Below, in pieces: positions 13,050-25,170 of a DNA stretch of 64,000 nucleotides. How positions within the stretch are numbered: position 1 is the first letter of the stretch; each line of letters starts with the position of its first letter. Position numbers and translations under genes: made by a program. The stretch covers positions 58,257,027 through 58,321,026 of the forward strand of contig JAKSZU010000008.1 in NCBI GenBank assembly GCA_026018925.1, read 5' to 3'. Source of the stretch: Tupaia tana. Lineage: Eukaryota > Chordata > Mammalia > Scandentia > Tupaiidae. The notes under the pieces were generated by a model that made no database searches, was not told the origin of the DNA, and saw only the letters and a list, made by a program, of their open reading frames with translations.

Positions 13050-13720
13050 ATTTTTATTATGTTAGGAAGTTAAATGAAGGAGAATAACCTTGATCCTTGG
13101 GTTTAGGTTTTGTTTAGACAGTTCTCTTTCCTTTTTTTTTTTTTATTTCTTTGTCATGGGCACATCCCTTACTTCCAAGGTGTGTGTTTTTTTTTACTCT
13201 TAATCTATTACCTTTGTGGTGTCTCATATGAATACACTGGGATTTTTCACAAAGATCTCTCTAAGTTTGCTTGATCAAAGAGTTTCATAGTGTAGTGTGA
13301 CTTTTGACATTTCTCTTCAACTTTTAGCCTTCAGCATGTGCAATCTGCATGGCTCCAGGTAGCTTGTATGTGCATTGCTTAGTATTTGGAAAAGTATGTG
13401 AGTAAAGTTTCTGTGCTTATTTCTGGAACTTATTCTCTTAGCTCTCTTCTGGCTAGAGCTTCTAGACAGTTGCCTCACAAATTCTAGCTGCCTTAGCTAG
13501 CCTGAGTTCTAGTGTCTGTTTTTAACACAGGACTATGTTTTTTATGCTCAATAAGATCAATGCCCTCAGCTTGGGCTCAGATTCCTCCTGCTAGTAAGAA
13601 GCTTTCTCGAGAAGTCTGGGCTTTGTGCTATCTTGTCCAATACCTTCAAGTGACTTTTTTCATGTATTCTGCTCAGTTATAGTAGTTTATGACAAGAAGG
13701 TAAGCCTCATAGTAGCTACT
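13050..13720 (-). mobile_element. Probable continuation of the old L1 fragment
   Basis: Diverged antisense L1-like DNA following the SINE. Assignment rests on position and weak similarity. Confidence 0.35.
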
Positions 13721-13739
13721 CAGGGACCTGTTAATTATT

Positions 13740-14430
13740 TTATAATAGCATAATATACATATATGAGCCTACCATCCCGAACAAGAGCTAGAACTTTGGC
13801 AATAATTTGCATCCATTTGTTTACCTTGTCTCATTTTCTGACTTGCAGTTTGTGAGAATCATTATATCAATCCCCAATCATCCCTTTGTTTTTCTCCTCT
13901 TCCTCCTCTTTCTCCTTTTTTGTATATGAAGTTCATTTATTTCCTCTGAGTGTGCATGCGTGTAAGAGACAAAGACAGAGATAGTGCCCCCTAAGAGAGT
14001 CTTGATATGAAGCATCCCAGCCCCAGTGTGCTCTCAGATATCCTAGGCTACACACATCCCTGGTAAACTCAGGGAGGCCTCCAGATGTGAACTTGGAACT
14101 TGGAACCACGTGGGTCAGCCTCACCAAGCATGTTTCAGCATTTTGCCACTGTTGGGCCTCTGTTTTTTCTTCTTATATAGTTTTTTTCACTGTATGTATT
14201 TCTAAAAATAATGTTTCATTTTTACAAAAAGATATTGTTTTACTCACTTCATTTTATATTATGTCAGTATTGCTATGAGTTATAGTAGTTCATTTATTTT
14301 GACTGCTCTTAATATTTCATAATGTGACTATATCCCAGTTTTTAATCCACTCTCCCACTGATGGGCATTTGTATGGTTTCTACATTTTTGCCATCATGCA
14401 AGTACTGCAACAGTTAAATGTAAATGAGAG
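13740..14430 (-). mobile_element. Second old L1 3' end, antisense, with SINE relic inside
   Basis: The stretch catatatgagcctaccatcc and the block around 14330-14400 (aatccactctcccactgatg, then ggcatttgtatggtttctac) match antisense L1M 3' ends. The centre holds a degraded SINE. Confidence 0.6.
13928..14160 (-). mobile_element. Degraded tRNA-SINE relic
   Basis: gagacaaagacagagatagt, gtgtgctctcagatatcctag and a diverged tRNA-like head. Older than family A. Confidence 0.45.
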
Positions 14431-14576
14431 ATTAAAAAGTAAAATATAAAAAAATCAGAATTAATTTTTTAGATCAGATGAAAGCATGTTCCAATCTGAA
14501 GCTCTTCCCATTTTTCTAGCACACTCACGCCCAAATACAATGATAAAGAATCATTCCATTAAAAAAATGAAGTACT

Positions 14577-14842
14577 GGGACCAGCAGATGGCATAATGGT
14601 TACGTCACTGGACTCCCATGTAGTCAACTGGTTTGAGTCCTGGTCCCACAGGACTCAAAAATCTCACACTGGTGTGTGTGCTTGCATGCCCAAATCCTGA
14701 GAGGAGAATGAAGAAGAGGGATTGCAGTGTGGCCATCTCCTGGCAGGGGGCGAGGGAGGGTTGATTTCTCCCTTTCTGTCTCTCTTCTCTCCATAGAGTG
14801 CACATGCACTATAGCAAAAATCTCTCTTAAAAAAATAAAAAA
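14577..14842 (+). mobile_element. Family A SINE
   Basis: Head gggaccagcagatggc, body gagaggagaatgaagaagag, tail actatagcaaaaatctct, A-rich end. A short AAGTA repeat flanks it. Confidence 0.93.
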
Positions 14843-14849
14843 GTAAGTC

Positions 14850-16380
14850 CTGCTATGAAATTTGTCTATATGCCTCCTGCTATACATATGTAGAAATTTC
14901 TCTTGGATATTTTCTATTCATATGCTCAACCTTCAGAATATATAAATATGTTTTTGCCAGTTTTCCAGCTCAGGTTTTCGGCAATGACAGTTTAGTCTTC
15001 TTACTGTACACTTCGGGAATAAAATAGCTCAAGAGCGAAATGTTAACTGAAAAGCTGGACAATTTAAACCAGAGCTGCCAGTGTTAACTTGACAAAAACA
15101 TAACCATAGGATAAATGTATTTTACATGAGTTTGCTCATACTGGAACGTTTCTTCTTTTTCTCTTTGACATCAGAACAATGTATTGAACTTTCCTGTATT
15201 AGTGAAGGAAGAGCTTTGAACTAGGGAGGAATGGTAGGTATAATTTTTAAAGCGGGCATTAAAGAACACAGGATCTAACATTTTCATGGATAAAGTCTTC
15301 AGAGACTTTATCTTCTACTTCCTGAGAAAACCTCTGTTGTCTGTGATGGTAACAAATTAGGACCTCAGAGCTCAGTCCTGTCATTAATGCTGATGCTTGT
15401 GACCTACTTTATTTATGGCCAAGTAAATACTACAGTTCTTTTCTCCCCCACACATACCTTTATGAGGAAATTAATTCTTGCTGACCTTTTTCTCTAGAAG
15501 TAATAAATTCTAAATCTCCAAATTTTTTCACATCTGAAATTGTTGCTGTCTTTCTTACTAAGTCAGAAGACTGAGTTTTAGTACATTTTTTTCTTTCATG
15601 CATGGGATTACTTTATAAATGATCTCTTTCCTTTGGATCTTTTTCTTAAGAATTGAAAAAACTAGGCTTGATGAATTTTTCTCTTGGTGTAAATCTCTAT
15701 TATTAAAAACAAGATACAAGTAAGTGGAAACATGTAAGATTTTCAGTCTTCACAGCCTCATGGTGCTCTGTCTAACCTGCCTCTAGCTATAGAAATGTAG
15801 GGGAGCCTTGTTAACCCAATCAACTAGACATCTTTTCCCATAAAATCTTACAGATGGTTCTGATGTTTCAGGAGACTCTTAGCATCTGTTTAAAATTCTC
15901 AGACTGCTTCCACCAAGTTTGTTTGAATCTTGTTTGTGGTTATACTTGATTACACATCTGTAGACATTTGAAGATTGACATTAAGAAAGAGCTTTATGTA
16001 TTATACTTATATGTTATTAACATTGCTTCTAGTACAACTATAATTGAAATGAAAAATAAACAAAAACACAACCAAATATGTATGAGATTAGGGTATTCAA
16101 AATGGTAGAGCTTAATCTCACTTTGTGTGGCTCATATAATCTTGCACATAAACAAACTCCTAGTTTTCTATTGATTTTCATTATAGTTATAGTGATTTAA
16201 TATTAGAAGAATGCTTTCTTGACTTCCTTTATCCATGTCAAGTGAAAAAAAAGGACATAGAAAGGTGTGATTTTTATTTTTGTTTAATAAGAAAAGATGA
16301 CATAAAAGGATTTGTTGAAACTATTCCTAAATATTAATACTTCAGGTTTTATAACTAAATTAATCAAATGCCTTGGGTTT
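14850..16380 (+). other. Intronic DNA without recognised feature
   Basis: No exon, gene or named repeat recognised. Confidence 0.5.
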
Positions 16381-16397
16381 TTATAATTTAAATGTAA

Positions 16398-16458
16398 TAT
16401 ATATACATATATACATATATATATACACACACACATATATATATACACACACACACAC
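16398..16458. repeat. (AT)n/(AC)n microsatellite
   Basis: Alternating TA and CA runs. Confidence 0.9.
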
Positions 16459-16817
16459 CAATGAACTTTATGAAAAGTAAACAAGCTAAAATATGTAAAA
16501 CATTTAGAACATGACCTGGAAAATAAGAAACACTGAGGTGATAATAACCATAATTTATTATTTATGTATTATTATTATTATTATTGATTTCACCTTTTCT
16601 TCTACTCAATATCTTACTCTGAAATATTCCCTTACCTGCAATTACTAGATCAAAATGTTTCAGTTTTTCTAGTATTACACTTATTGCCAAATTGCTTTTC
16701 TAAAAGGTTGAACTAATTACGTTTCTACTGTAGGTAAATAGAATTGCTTTGCATCATTGACACTGATTGCTTTCATGTTGTCTTATTTTTAATTTCATTG
16801 GTTGTTATGTAAAATTT

Positions 16818-17064
16818 TTTTCTCTTTTGCTTTTAGGTTTTTGCAAAAGGGCACATGTGTTGATGTAGAGAGACAGAGAGAGGGAAAGTGAGAAATCACC
16901 CCCCTCAGGGAGATGTCTATGCCACAATCCCTTCTCCATTTTCCTCTCAGGATTTTAGGTATGCATGCACATGTGGCAGGTGCAATTTTCAAGCTGCCGT
17001 GTCCAGGACTCAAACTGCAGTTGACCACTGGAATCCAGTGCCTTAAACACATGGCCCCACTGGC
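16818..17064 (-). mobile_element. Family A SINE, diverged
   Basis: Tail complement ggtttttgcaaaagggcac, body, and head end acatggccccactggctc. Confidence 0.88.
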
Positions 17065-17096
17065 TCTAAAAATTATTTGAAAACATTTACTATCTG

Positions 17097-17770
17097 TATT
17101 ACTTTGCTAGAGCGCCTATAAGAAAGTACCATAAACTGAATGGCTTAAAACACAGACATTTGTTTCTCATAGTTTGGAGGTTGGATGTCCAAGATCAAGT
17201 TGTTAGCAGGTTTGGTTTCTTCTGCGGCCTTGCTGCTTGGCTTGCAGATGGCTGCCTTGTTGCTTTGATTTCCTGTGTGGTCTTTCCTGTGTGTGTACAA
17301 ATCCCTCGTATCTCAGTGTCAAAACTTCTCTCCTCTTCTTATAAGGATATCAAATTTGATTAGTCAAATAATGTTCTTATTTTAATTAATCATCTCTTTG
17401 AAAGTCCTGTCTCCAAACACAGTCACATTTTGAGATACTGGGAGTTAGGGCCTCATCATATCAATTTTTTTTTTTTTTGAGAGGTTTTTTTTGCTATAGG
17501 GCGCGTGCGCTCGCCAGACTGACAGAGAGAGACGTAGAGACAGAAAGCGAGAAATCACCCCCCAGGGGGGATGGTCACGCCGCAATCCCTTCTCCTCCAT
17601 TCTCCTCTCGGGATCTTGGGCACGCACGCACACGCGCCCGGCGTGAGTTGTAAGCCACCGGGTCCGAGACGCGAACCGCGGTCGACTACGTGGGAGTCCA
17701 GCGACATAGCCATTACGCTAACTGCTGGTTCCCCATCATATCAATTTTGAGAGGGTACAAGTCAGCCTCT
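17097..17770 (-). mobile_element. MaLR (MLT1-like) LTR, antisense, split by a SINE
   Basis: Reads as the complement of an MLT1/MST-type LTR: ggcttaaaacacagacattt, tctcatagtttggaggttgg, cttcttataaggatatca, cctgtctccaaacacagtca, tactgggagttagggcctca. It is interrupted at 17469-17733. No internal retroviral genes are present. Confidence 0.8.
17469..17733 (-). mobile_element. Young family A SINE with perfect 15-bp TSD
   Basis: CpG-rich and close to the family pattern throughout, with CATCATATCAATTTT at 17454-17468 and 17734-17748. Inserted into the LTR. Confidence 0.97.
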
Positions 17771-17774
17771 CATT

Positions 17775-18585
17775 TACTGAATAATCATTTAATTATCAAT
17801 CAAAATAATCCTCCTTTCATGGGAAATGCTGCTTCTGTTTCTGTGTCTATTTTTCATAATTCTTTAATAATAATTTCACTTGACTTCTTAAATGTAATTT
17901 ATTTTTTAGTACTTTTAAAAGTAAGGATATTGCAACTTTTTTTGAGAATGCATGAAACTGTCCCTTTTATTCTTCACATGTGGCAAGGCATAGCACTTTG
18001 AATCACAGCGGTTTCTTCAATGTTCTGTAAGGGCTAAAGTAATGATTTCTTCCTTGGAGGGTAAACTATAATAGTTTACCTAGTGCATGCTGCTTGTCTA
18101 TAATACTTTATTACAACCAGGGTCAAGCCTACCTTATTATTTCTCATATAGCAATGAGTTCTACCATATGATACTATGACATGTTTATTAGTAATGATTT
18201 GTCTTCTTTTACAATTTCATAAAATCTTATGAAAATTTAAGATTGTTGTAATGAAAATAAAAACTTTGACATGATTTCAATTTTTATTTAAGACACTTCT
18301 CATCTGTGTGTCTATGACTATTTTCATCAATTTTTATAAGGTAAGGTCTCCAAGTATGTTATCTACTATGTATAGCAGCCAGCCCCAGGCCCTAATATTC
18401 TGAAAAGGAAAAGAGGAATGCATTGTAGTCAGTTTAGTCTTTTTCTATTTCTATATCTCATCAAAGTCTTTAAGAGATTTTACTTCAGCTAACTTCAAGT
18501 TGAACTCTCAGTTCTAGATATTGTCCATCACTCTGGAAACTTAATTATGATTCTCTTCTTGGACTGCAGTTCAATTTTTTGTTTT
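17775..18585 (+). other. Intronic DNA without recognised feature
   Basis: Nothing identified. Confidence 0.5.
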
Positions 18586-18587
18586 CA

Positions 18588-19112
18588 GATTTTTGCCATA
18601 TGGTGTGTGTGTGTGTTCACCAGAGAGAGACAGAGACTCAGTGAAAGGGAAATTGAGAAATCGCTCCCCAGAGGGGGATGGCCATGCCACAATCCCTTCT
18701 CCTCCATCCTCTTCTCAGGATTCTGAGTATGCATGCATGCACATGTCCTGGCATGTTTTTGTTTTTTCTTTGATTTTTTTTTTTTTTTTTTGGAAATTTT
18801 TGCTGGAGGACATGTGTACTCAAAGGAGAGACAGAGACAGAAAGTGAGAAATCACCCCCCACAGTGATAGCCATGCCACAGTCCCTTCTCCTCCCTTCTC
18901 CTCTCTGGGTTTTGGGCATACACACACATGTGCCTGGCATGAGTTTCAAGCTGCTCGGTCCAAGACTTGAACCATGGTCAGCCACATGGGAGCCTAGTAC
19001 CTTAACCACTACGCTATTGCTAACCTCAACCTAGCATGTTTTTCAAGCCTCAGGTTCAAGATACAACCACCGAATGTGGGATCCAGTGCCTTAACCACCA
19101 TGCCACGTGCCC
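18588..19112 (-). mobile_element. Older family A SINE, split by a younger copy
   Basis: The tail and body side lies at 18588-18760 and the head side (tcaagcctcaggttcaag .. accaccatgccacgtgccc) resumes at 19030-19112. Confidence 0.9.
18761..19029 (-). mobile_element. Younger family A SINE nested in a SINE
   Basis: Flanked by CCTGGCATGTTTTT (18747-18760) and CCTAGCATGTTTTT (19030-19043), which are bases of the host SINE duplicated on insertion. Confidence 0.93.
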
Positions 19113-19267
19113 TAGAGTTCAGTTTTTAAATCCTCCCTTTAAAAAAATCCAAGTTTTATCTCAATTTCATTTCTTTTTTAACAATGCTATTGTGCCTTAA
19201 AATCATACTATAAAAATAAAAACACTACGTTAGTCATTTTTCTCCTTCATAAAATTTGTTTATTTTT

Positions 19268-19550
19268 ATTTTTTTAAATTAATTAATTTATTTTTGGAGA
19301 GGTTTTTGCTATAGGGCACATGTGCTCGCCAGACAGACAGAGAGAGATAGAGAGATAGAAAGCGAGAAATCACCCCCCGGGGGGGATGGCCACGCCGCAA
19401 TCCCTTCTCCTCCATTCTCCTCTCGGGATCTTGGGCACGCATGCACACGTGCCCTGTGTGAGTTTTAAGCCACTGGGTCGGGGACGCGAACCACTTTCGA
19501 CTACGTGGGAGTCCAGCGACATAGCCATTACGCTAACTGCTGGTCCCTGC
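19268..19550 (-). mobile_element. Young family A SINE with 11-bp TSD
   Basis: Near-consensus copy flanked by TTGTTTATTTT at 19257-19267 and 19551-19561. Confidence 0.95.
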
Positions 19551-19844
19551 TTGTTTATTTTGTTCCTCAAAAATGATAAACCTCCCCAAACCTTCACATT
19601 TTATTTTTTTGTATTTCACAGTGTTTCCCAGTTTAAAAAAGAGAGAGGGGTGTAGACATTATTATTCAGCCTCTCTTTACTTCTTTACCCCTTTCACAGA
19701 TTGAAATTATCTATCTTTTCTGCGGGGGAGGGTTTGGCTACCTTTTTTCTCTTAACTTTTTCTTCCACCTTAACTATTCTTTCACTTTGCCAAAGACCTG
19801 CATCTATAAACCTTATGTTCTTATTTATTTTCTTTAATCCTACA

Positions 19845-20103
19845 TTTTTTTATTGCCAAAAATGCATGCACATGCTTGTGAGGGACGAGAGAGAAAGAGA
19901 GAGAATGAAAAAGAAACATCCTAATGGATCCTGTTCATGCCAAAATCCTTTTTCCTCTATTTCTCCATCTTGGATTTTGGGCACAAACGCACACGTGCCT
20001 GGTGTGTTTTTCAAGCCTCTAAAGCTTGTATTTGAACCATGGCAAACCATGTGCGATTCAGCTTTTTATGCATAGTTCTTAAACTACACTTCGGAGCTGG
20101 ACC
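19845..20103 (-). mobile_element. Family A SINE, strongly diverged
   Basis: tgccaaaaatgcatgcacatg, GA block, ttggattttgggcacaaacg and a decayed head. Confidence 0.75.
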
Positions 20104-20111
20104 TAAATAAT

Positions 20112-20557
20112 ATTTTTTTAAGAGAGATTTTTGCTGAAGGGCACAGGTGTTCACTGGAGAGACAGAGAGATAGAAAGTGAGAAATCACCACCACCACCAC
20201 CACCACCACCACCGCCCCAGGCGGGAGGTGGGGTGGTAGGATGGCTGTGCCGCAATCTCTTCTCCTCCATTCTCCTCTCAGAATTTTGTTCCAGGGACCA
20301 GCAGTTAGCATAATGGCTATGTCGCTGGACTCCCATGTAGTCGACCGTGGTTCGAGTACTGGGTCCGGTGGCTTAAACTCATGCTGGGTGCGCGTGCATG
20401 CATGCCCAAGATCCCGAGAGGAGAATGGAGGAGAAGGGATTGTGGTGTAGCCATCCCCCAGGGGGGTGATTTCTCACTTTTTGTCTCTCTGTCTCTCTCT
20501 CTTTGTCTTTCTGGCGAGTGCATGCGTCCTATAGCAAAAACCTCTCCAAAAAAGCAA

Positions 20558-20608
<51 letters not shown>

Positions 20609-20705
20609 GGCCACAAGTGAGTTTAAGCTGCTGGGTCTTGAACTCAAACTGTGGTCCACTGCATGTGAATTCAGCGACATAACCATTACGCCATCTGCTG
20701 GTCCC
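20112..20705 (-). mobile_element. Family A SINE interrupted by an opposite-strand SINE
   Basis: The left part 20112-20293 (with an ACC triplet run at 20186-20213) and the right part 20605-20705 (head, ccatctgctggtccc) form one element. AATAAT flanks it at 20106-20111 and 20706-20711. Confidence 0.9.
20294..20604 (+). mobile_element. Family A SINE nested in inverse orientation, long A-tail
   Basis: Full head (gggaccagcagttagcataa), body and tail, then about 42 A. The host repeats GAATTTTGTTCCA and AAATTTGGGCCA on either side look like a diverged target duplication. The long pure A-tail points to recent insertion. Confidence 0.93.
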
Positions 20706-20711
20706 AATAAT

Positions 20712-21500
20712 CTGTTTTAAAAGGGGAATTTTGCTTTAATTATTCTCTTGGTTGTTTTTTGAAATTTCTTTCAACATTCTTCAACATTTTCTAGCTCTTA
20801 TGTGAAGTCTAGGTTTATGGTCACCTCTCTTTCACTCTTTTATTTTTTATTGTTGTTGAAAAATATGTTTTAGTTTTTATATTCCTCTATCAATTCTAGT
20901 GGTTTCACAAAATTAAATTTATTCTTACTGTGTTCTCAAAATAGCATTTATTCTTGCTTGTAAAAGTTAAGCATATAGCCACTTTAATTTTAAAGAAGTT
21001 TTGAAGAGAATAGTGAAAAAAGTTAAGAAAATGTTTACACATCCAAATATCATTTATTTGTATAATACTGTTTTTTTAATATCACCCTGTGCTGCTTTTC
21101 CTTTTTGACAGATATGCTTGATTTTCGTAGCCTGTGGTGTTAGGAAAACCACAAAGAAGATCAGGAGATCTGATCTCTAATTCTTTATTAGAAAACTTTC
21201 ACCACCAACTACTACTATCACTAGCTACTATTATTACTGAAAATGATTTAAAAACAATCAAAGGGACGGCTTACTAGTATTTATGTGATACTTCAGAATT
21301 AGTTGGTACTATCATTTATTATTAATCATTAGTACTACTTTCTAAATCATGTCATTTTTATATAGTATTCTCATTTTATAGGTTTTAGTATCAGTTTTTA
21401 GATAAGTAACATGTCCATAATTTTATGACTAGCAAAACTAGGGCCCAAACCTAGGCACTTGACTTTAAATTGCATAATTTTTTAAAAGCTGTATATATTA
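20712..21500 (+). other. Intronic DNA without recognised feature
   Basis: No gene or named repeat recognised. Confidence 0.5.
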
Positions 21501-21502
21501 TT

Positions 21503-21747
21503 ATTTTTATAATTTCTTACAGGATGCATGTACTTGCCAAAAGAGAGACAGAGAGAGAAAGAGAAGGAGAGAAAGCGCCTCCAGGAGGGATGGCCCCACC
21601 CTTATCCCCTCTCCATTATCTTCTTGGGATTTGGAGCACACATGTACAGGTACCCCGCATGTTCCTCAAGCTGCTGGTCAGGTTTCAAACTGGGCTGCAG
21701 GCCCTGTGGGATCCTGCCGCTCCATCACCATGCTACTGGCTAGCCCA
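21503..21747 (-). mobile_element. Family A-like SINE, diverged
   Basis: aggatgcatgtacttgcc, GA block, cttgggatttggagcacaca, and tgctactggctagccca at the head end. Confidence 0.8.
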
Positions 21748-22036
21748 AAGGTGGGTAGGTGGGTATATTATTACTACTTATTAGGTATCATGCTTTTGGC
21801 TGGGAATAAGAAAAAAAGCTTGAAACAATCCCTATCCCCTCGGAATTTAGCATATATGGGGTAAAATTTGGGAAGAGTAACAACCTACAACTTATCTCCA
21901 GTTTTGATGTAGTTCAGGCTTGAGTAGGACAGGAGGATTATGGAGTCCACAGCCTTAATAACAAATGCCAGCATGAGTTCCAATTGCTACCTCTGTGCAG
22001 ACTACTCTCTGAGACAAGGAACAGATAAGGAATTAG

Positions 22037-22283
22037 GGGTCCCCCCTCCCCCCCCACATAAGGCATGTGTGCTTGCCAGAAAGAGACAGAGAGGGAAAGT
22101 GAGAAATTACCACCTGCATAAATGTCCATGCCACAATCCCTTTTTCACCATTCTCTTTCTAGAATTTTGGGTTTGCAACCACATGTACCTAGCCTGGTTT
22201 TCAAGCTACCAGGTCTGGGACTTGAACTGTGACCAACCATGTGGGAATCCAGTGCCTTAACTACCATGCCCCTTGCTGGCCCT
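22037..22283 (-). mobile_element. Family A SINE, tail lost
   Basis: ggcatgtgtgcttgccag, GA block, body and head (ccatgccccttgctggccc). A C-rich run replaces the usual tail. Confidence 0.88.
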
Positions 22284-22616
22284 GAGGATTTAGATTTGTT
22301 GAGCATTTTTTATTATCCATGCAATTTTACTGGTCACTCAACTTCATATTAAAGAAATAGTCATATAATCTGAAATTAGAAAGATATGGAATTTTAAAAG
22401 TTTATTGAAGTATAATTGACATATAAAAAACTGCATATATATCACCTCCAAAATTTTCCTTTGACCCCTTGATAATCCCTTCCCATTCATCTCTGCCTTG
22501 TCCTATCCTTAGAGCTTATCCACTTACCTGCTTTCAGTTATTGGAAATTAGTATGAGTTTTATAGAATTTTATACAAATGAAATTGTACAATACATAGGC
22601 TTTTTAGGATCTGATT

Positions 22617-22866
22617 ACAGAGGGCCAGAAGATGTTACAGTATTTACATTGCTGGACTCACACATGGCTGGTCACAGTTCGAATCCTGGACCCAGTGGTT
22701 TGAAAAATCATGCCAGGTCTGTGTGTGTGCCCAAGATCCCTGTAGGAGAAGAGATTGTGGTGTGCCCTCTCCCTTACCCCGGAGGGAGAATTTCTCATGG
22801 TCTCTGTCTCTGTCTCTCCCTCTTTTCAGAATGTGTGCACCCTATGGCAACAACCTCTATAAAAAA
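22617..22866 (+). mobile_element. Family A SINE in an L1, 8-bp TSD
   Basis: ATCTGATT at 22609-22616 and 22867-22874 flanks a diverged but full-length copy. Confidence 0.92.
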
Positions 22867-22989
22867 ATCTGATTGCTTTCACTTAGCATGAGGATTTTTG
22901 AGATTTGTCCATGTTGTTACATGCATAAGTAATCTATTCCTTTTCCATGTTTTAAAATACATTATTGAGTAGTATTCAATTTTATGGTT

Positions 22990-22990
<1 letters not shown>

Positions 22991-23027
<37 letters not shown>
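22991..23027. repeat. (AT)n microsatellite
   Basis: Uninterrupted TA run inside the L1 fossil. Confidence 0.95.
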
Positions 23028-23029
<2 letters not shown>

Positions 23030-23300
23030 ATTAATGTTGATAGGCATTTGGGTTGTTTCTATATTTCTAACTATCACAAAAAAGTTGTGACTATTTGATA
23101 AATCTTCATATGGACACATACTATTTGTTATGAGATGAGGAAGTGACAGTTTGTTTAAAGAACTTTACCTTTTGTGAGGACTGTGTTTTTTTTTATAATC
23201 CGATTTTCTTTCCTATATCAAATCCTTTGTCATATATAATCATAGATGGAATTTTTAGCTTTCATATATCCTTGTTGCTCTGTATTTATTAAACAAAAAT

Positions 23301-25170
23301 CCCCCTCCAACATAATTTTTAATGACCTGTAGGATAAGCCCTACTACACTCAATGACTTATCCCTGGGTGAGAAGTCTTTGTATTCAGCTTAATCTTTTT
23401 TTAGTCTAGTGTTTGGTCACGTTGACTTTTTCTTTCTTACATGCTATGGCAGCGTTGATTTTATACCATCTTGGTTTGTTGTGAGTTGTCTCTAAGGACA
23501 TACACTGCCACATTTTTAAGGTTTTATTTCAGTTACTTTTTCTCTTGTTCTGTATTCTTGTTTGCCCTGCTGTTTGTCAGCTTTGCTTCTTCTTACACAG
23601 TGGTTCTTAATTGGATCTTGGATGCTTTCTTTAGTTGTAGTACTGCTTATTATCTTTCTCTGACCCTTCTACTTCTCTTAGAATGCATTTTTTTCAATTC
23701 CTAATTTAGACATTTCTTCTATGTGGACACTTATGTTAGCAGGTTGATATAGGTGGAATAAGGCTGGTTCATTAAGGGAAAGAAGAGTAAGTAGATAATA
23801 TGGACCCAAGACCTCAGAAATGCGAGGAAGAGCAAGCAGGCTTGTGTCAAAGAGTAATATATTGTGCAGATGTTTGATAAATCGTCTTTCTGCCTTTATC
23901 TGCACTGAGGCAGCCCTGGGCCCTAGGTAGTTTCATTACAGCAAAAGCATGCGACAGTCTTGATATCTTCACTTCACCTCAAAGTTTTCATGTTTTTGAT
24001 TTTTTTAGTCATTCTTTTCCTCTTTCTTCTATTCTTGATATTTTTCTAATTTATTTTGTCTTTACACTGCTTAAACTGCTACTTACGGTGTTTTTTTTTT
24101 TCCAGAACTGATCTTGTATAGATTCTCTTTTCTCTGCTTTTCAACTTTGTTGAGACTTGCATAACTTGCATAAAAACATGATTATATTGTCTAATTTTAC
24201 TTGAGAGTCTTGATCCTGGTGTAGGTATTAAATTGTGTTAAATTCTTGTCTAGGATACTGAATGTGCATACTTTTCTTCCTGAGACAAATTTAAACGTAT
24301 CTTTTCAAAACAAAAGGAACTATCAATTACCCTTTATTTATTTTTTTACTAGTACTTGTTACGTACTTATAATTTGCCAAGTACTTAACATGTTTTTTGA
24401 ACATGTATTCATATTAATTGTTTATTTATAACAAATTATATTTTTAAAAGAAAATAATCACTATTTTTAAAAACATTAGTAAGGAGAGTGCCATGGTTTT
24501 ATATTTTACAAATCTCTTTTGATACTCTGGCTTAATAGAAGATGACTGGCGTCTACATATGCTTCTGAATTTAATCATTTAATCTGTTATAATATGTCGT
24601 TTGGTTAGGGCATATGAAAAAATTTGATCTAACATAAATACATAGTTGGTAAAGTCAGAATTATGCCAAGTGCTTTATAGGAAATAGAGGGAAGCTGCTG
24701 AAAAAAGAGAATCTTACTTCTTAGACAACTTATACTTACCTGTAACATTCCAACTCACTGGAAGGAAAGCTTATCTTCAAAAGAACCATTCTTAAACTAA
24801 GCTTTTAGTCTCACCTTGATTCTGTCCTGGTCAAAAGGTCCTTTCAGATGCCTGACTCTGTCACTTTTTTATTATGCTTGTGTGAAGTCTGGGTTCTGAT
24901 GAGTAGAAGTCAGAATCTTGACATCTAATTAATATTATTTTTTAAGACAATTTTCTTCTTCCTGATTTGCTCTAAAAAAATCAGTTTATTAGAATTTATG
25001 CTAACAATTAGAAAAAGCAAGAAAAATGAAGACTACTCTAATGCAAGTTGCTTGTAAGCGTAGCCTTAGATAGGAATCCAGGTGCCTATGCATTACTGTG
25101 CGATTGTTCTTCAGGCAAAATGCTAGAGAATGGGTAAAATAGGATAAGGAAGAGGTATGGTCAAATATAT
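23301..25170 (+). other. Intronic DNA without recognised feature
   Basis: AT-rich. Several small open frames, none with recognisable domains. Confidence 0.5.

Larger units (their letters stand above)
22390..23300 (-). mobile_element. Old L1M 3' end, antisense, split by a SINE
   Basis: The stretch tattgaagtataattgacat, then ctttgaccccttgataatcc before the SINE and gatttgtccatgttgttaca after it, matches the antisense L1M4/L1ME 3' end in order. Confidence 0.85.

Noticed and set aside
20317..20707. Open frames with long Lys or Phe runs
   Set aside because: Products of the SINE A-tail on both strands.
22469..22891. 140-codon open frame
   Set aside because: Spans an antisense L1 end and a SINE inserted in it; no protein family.
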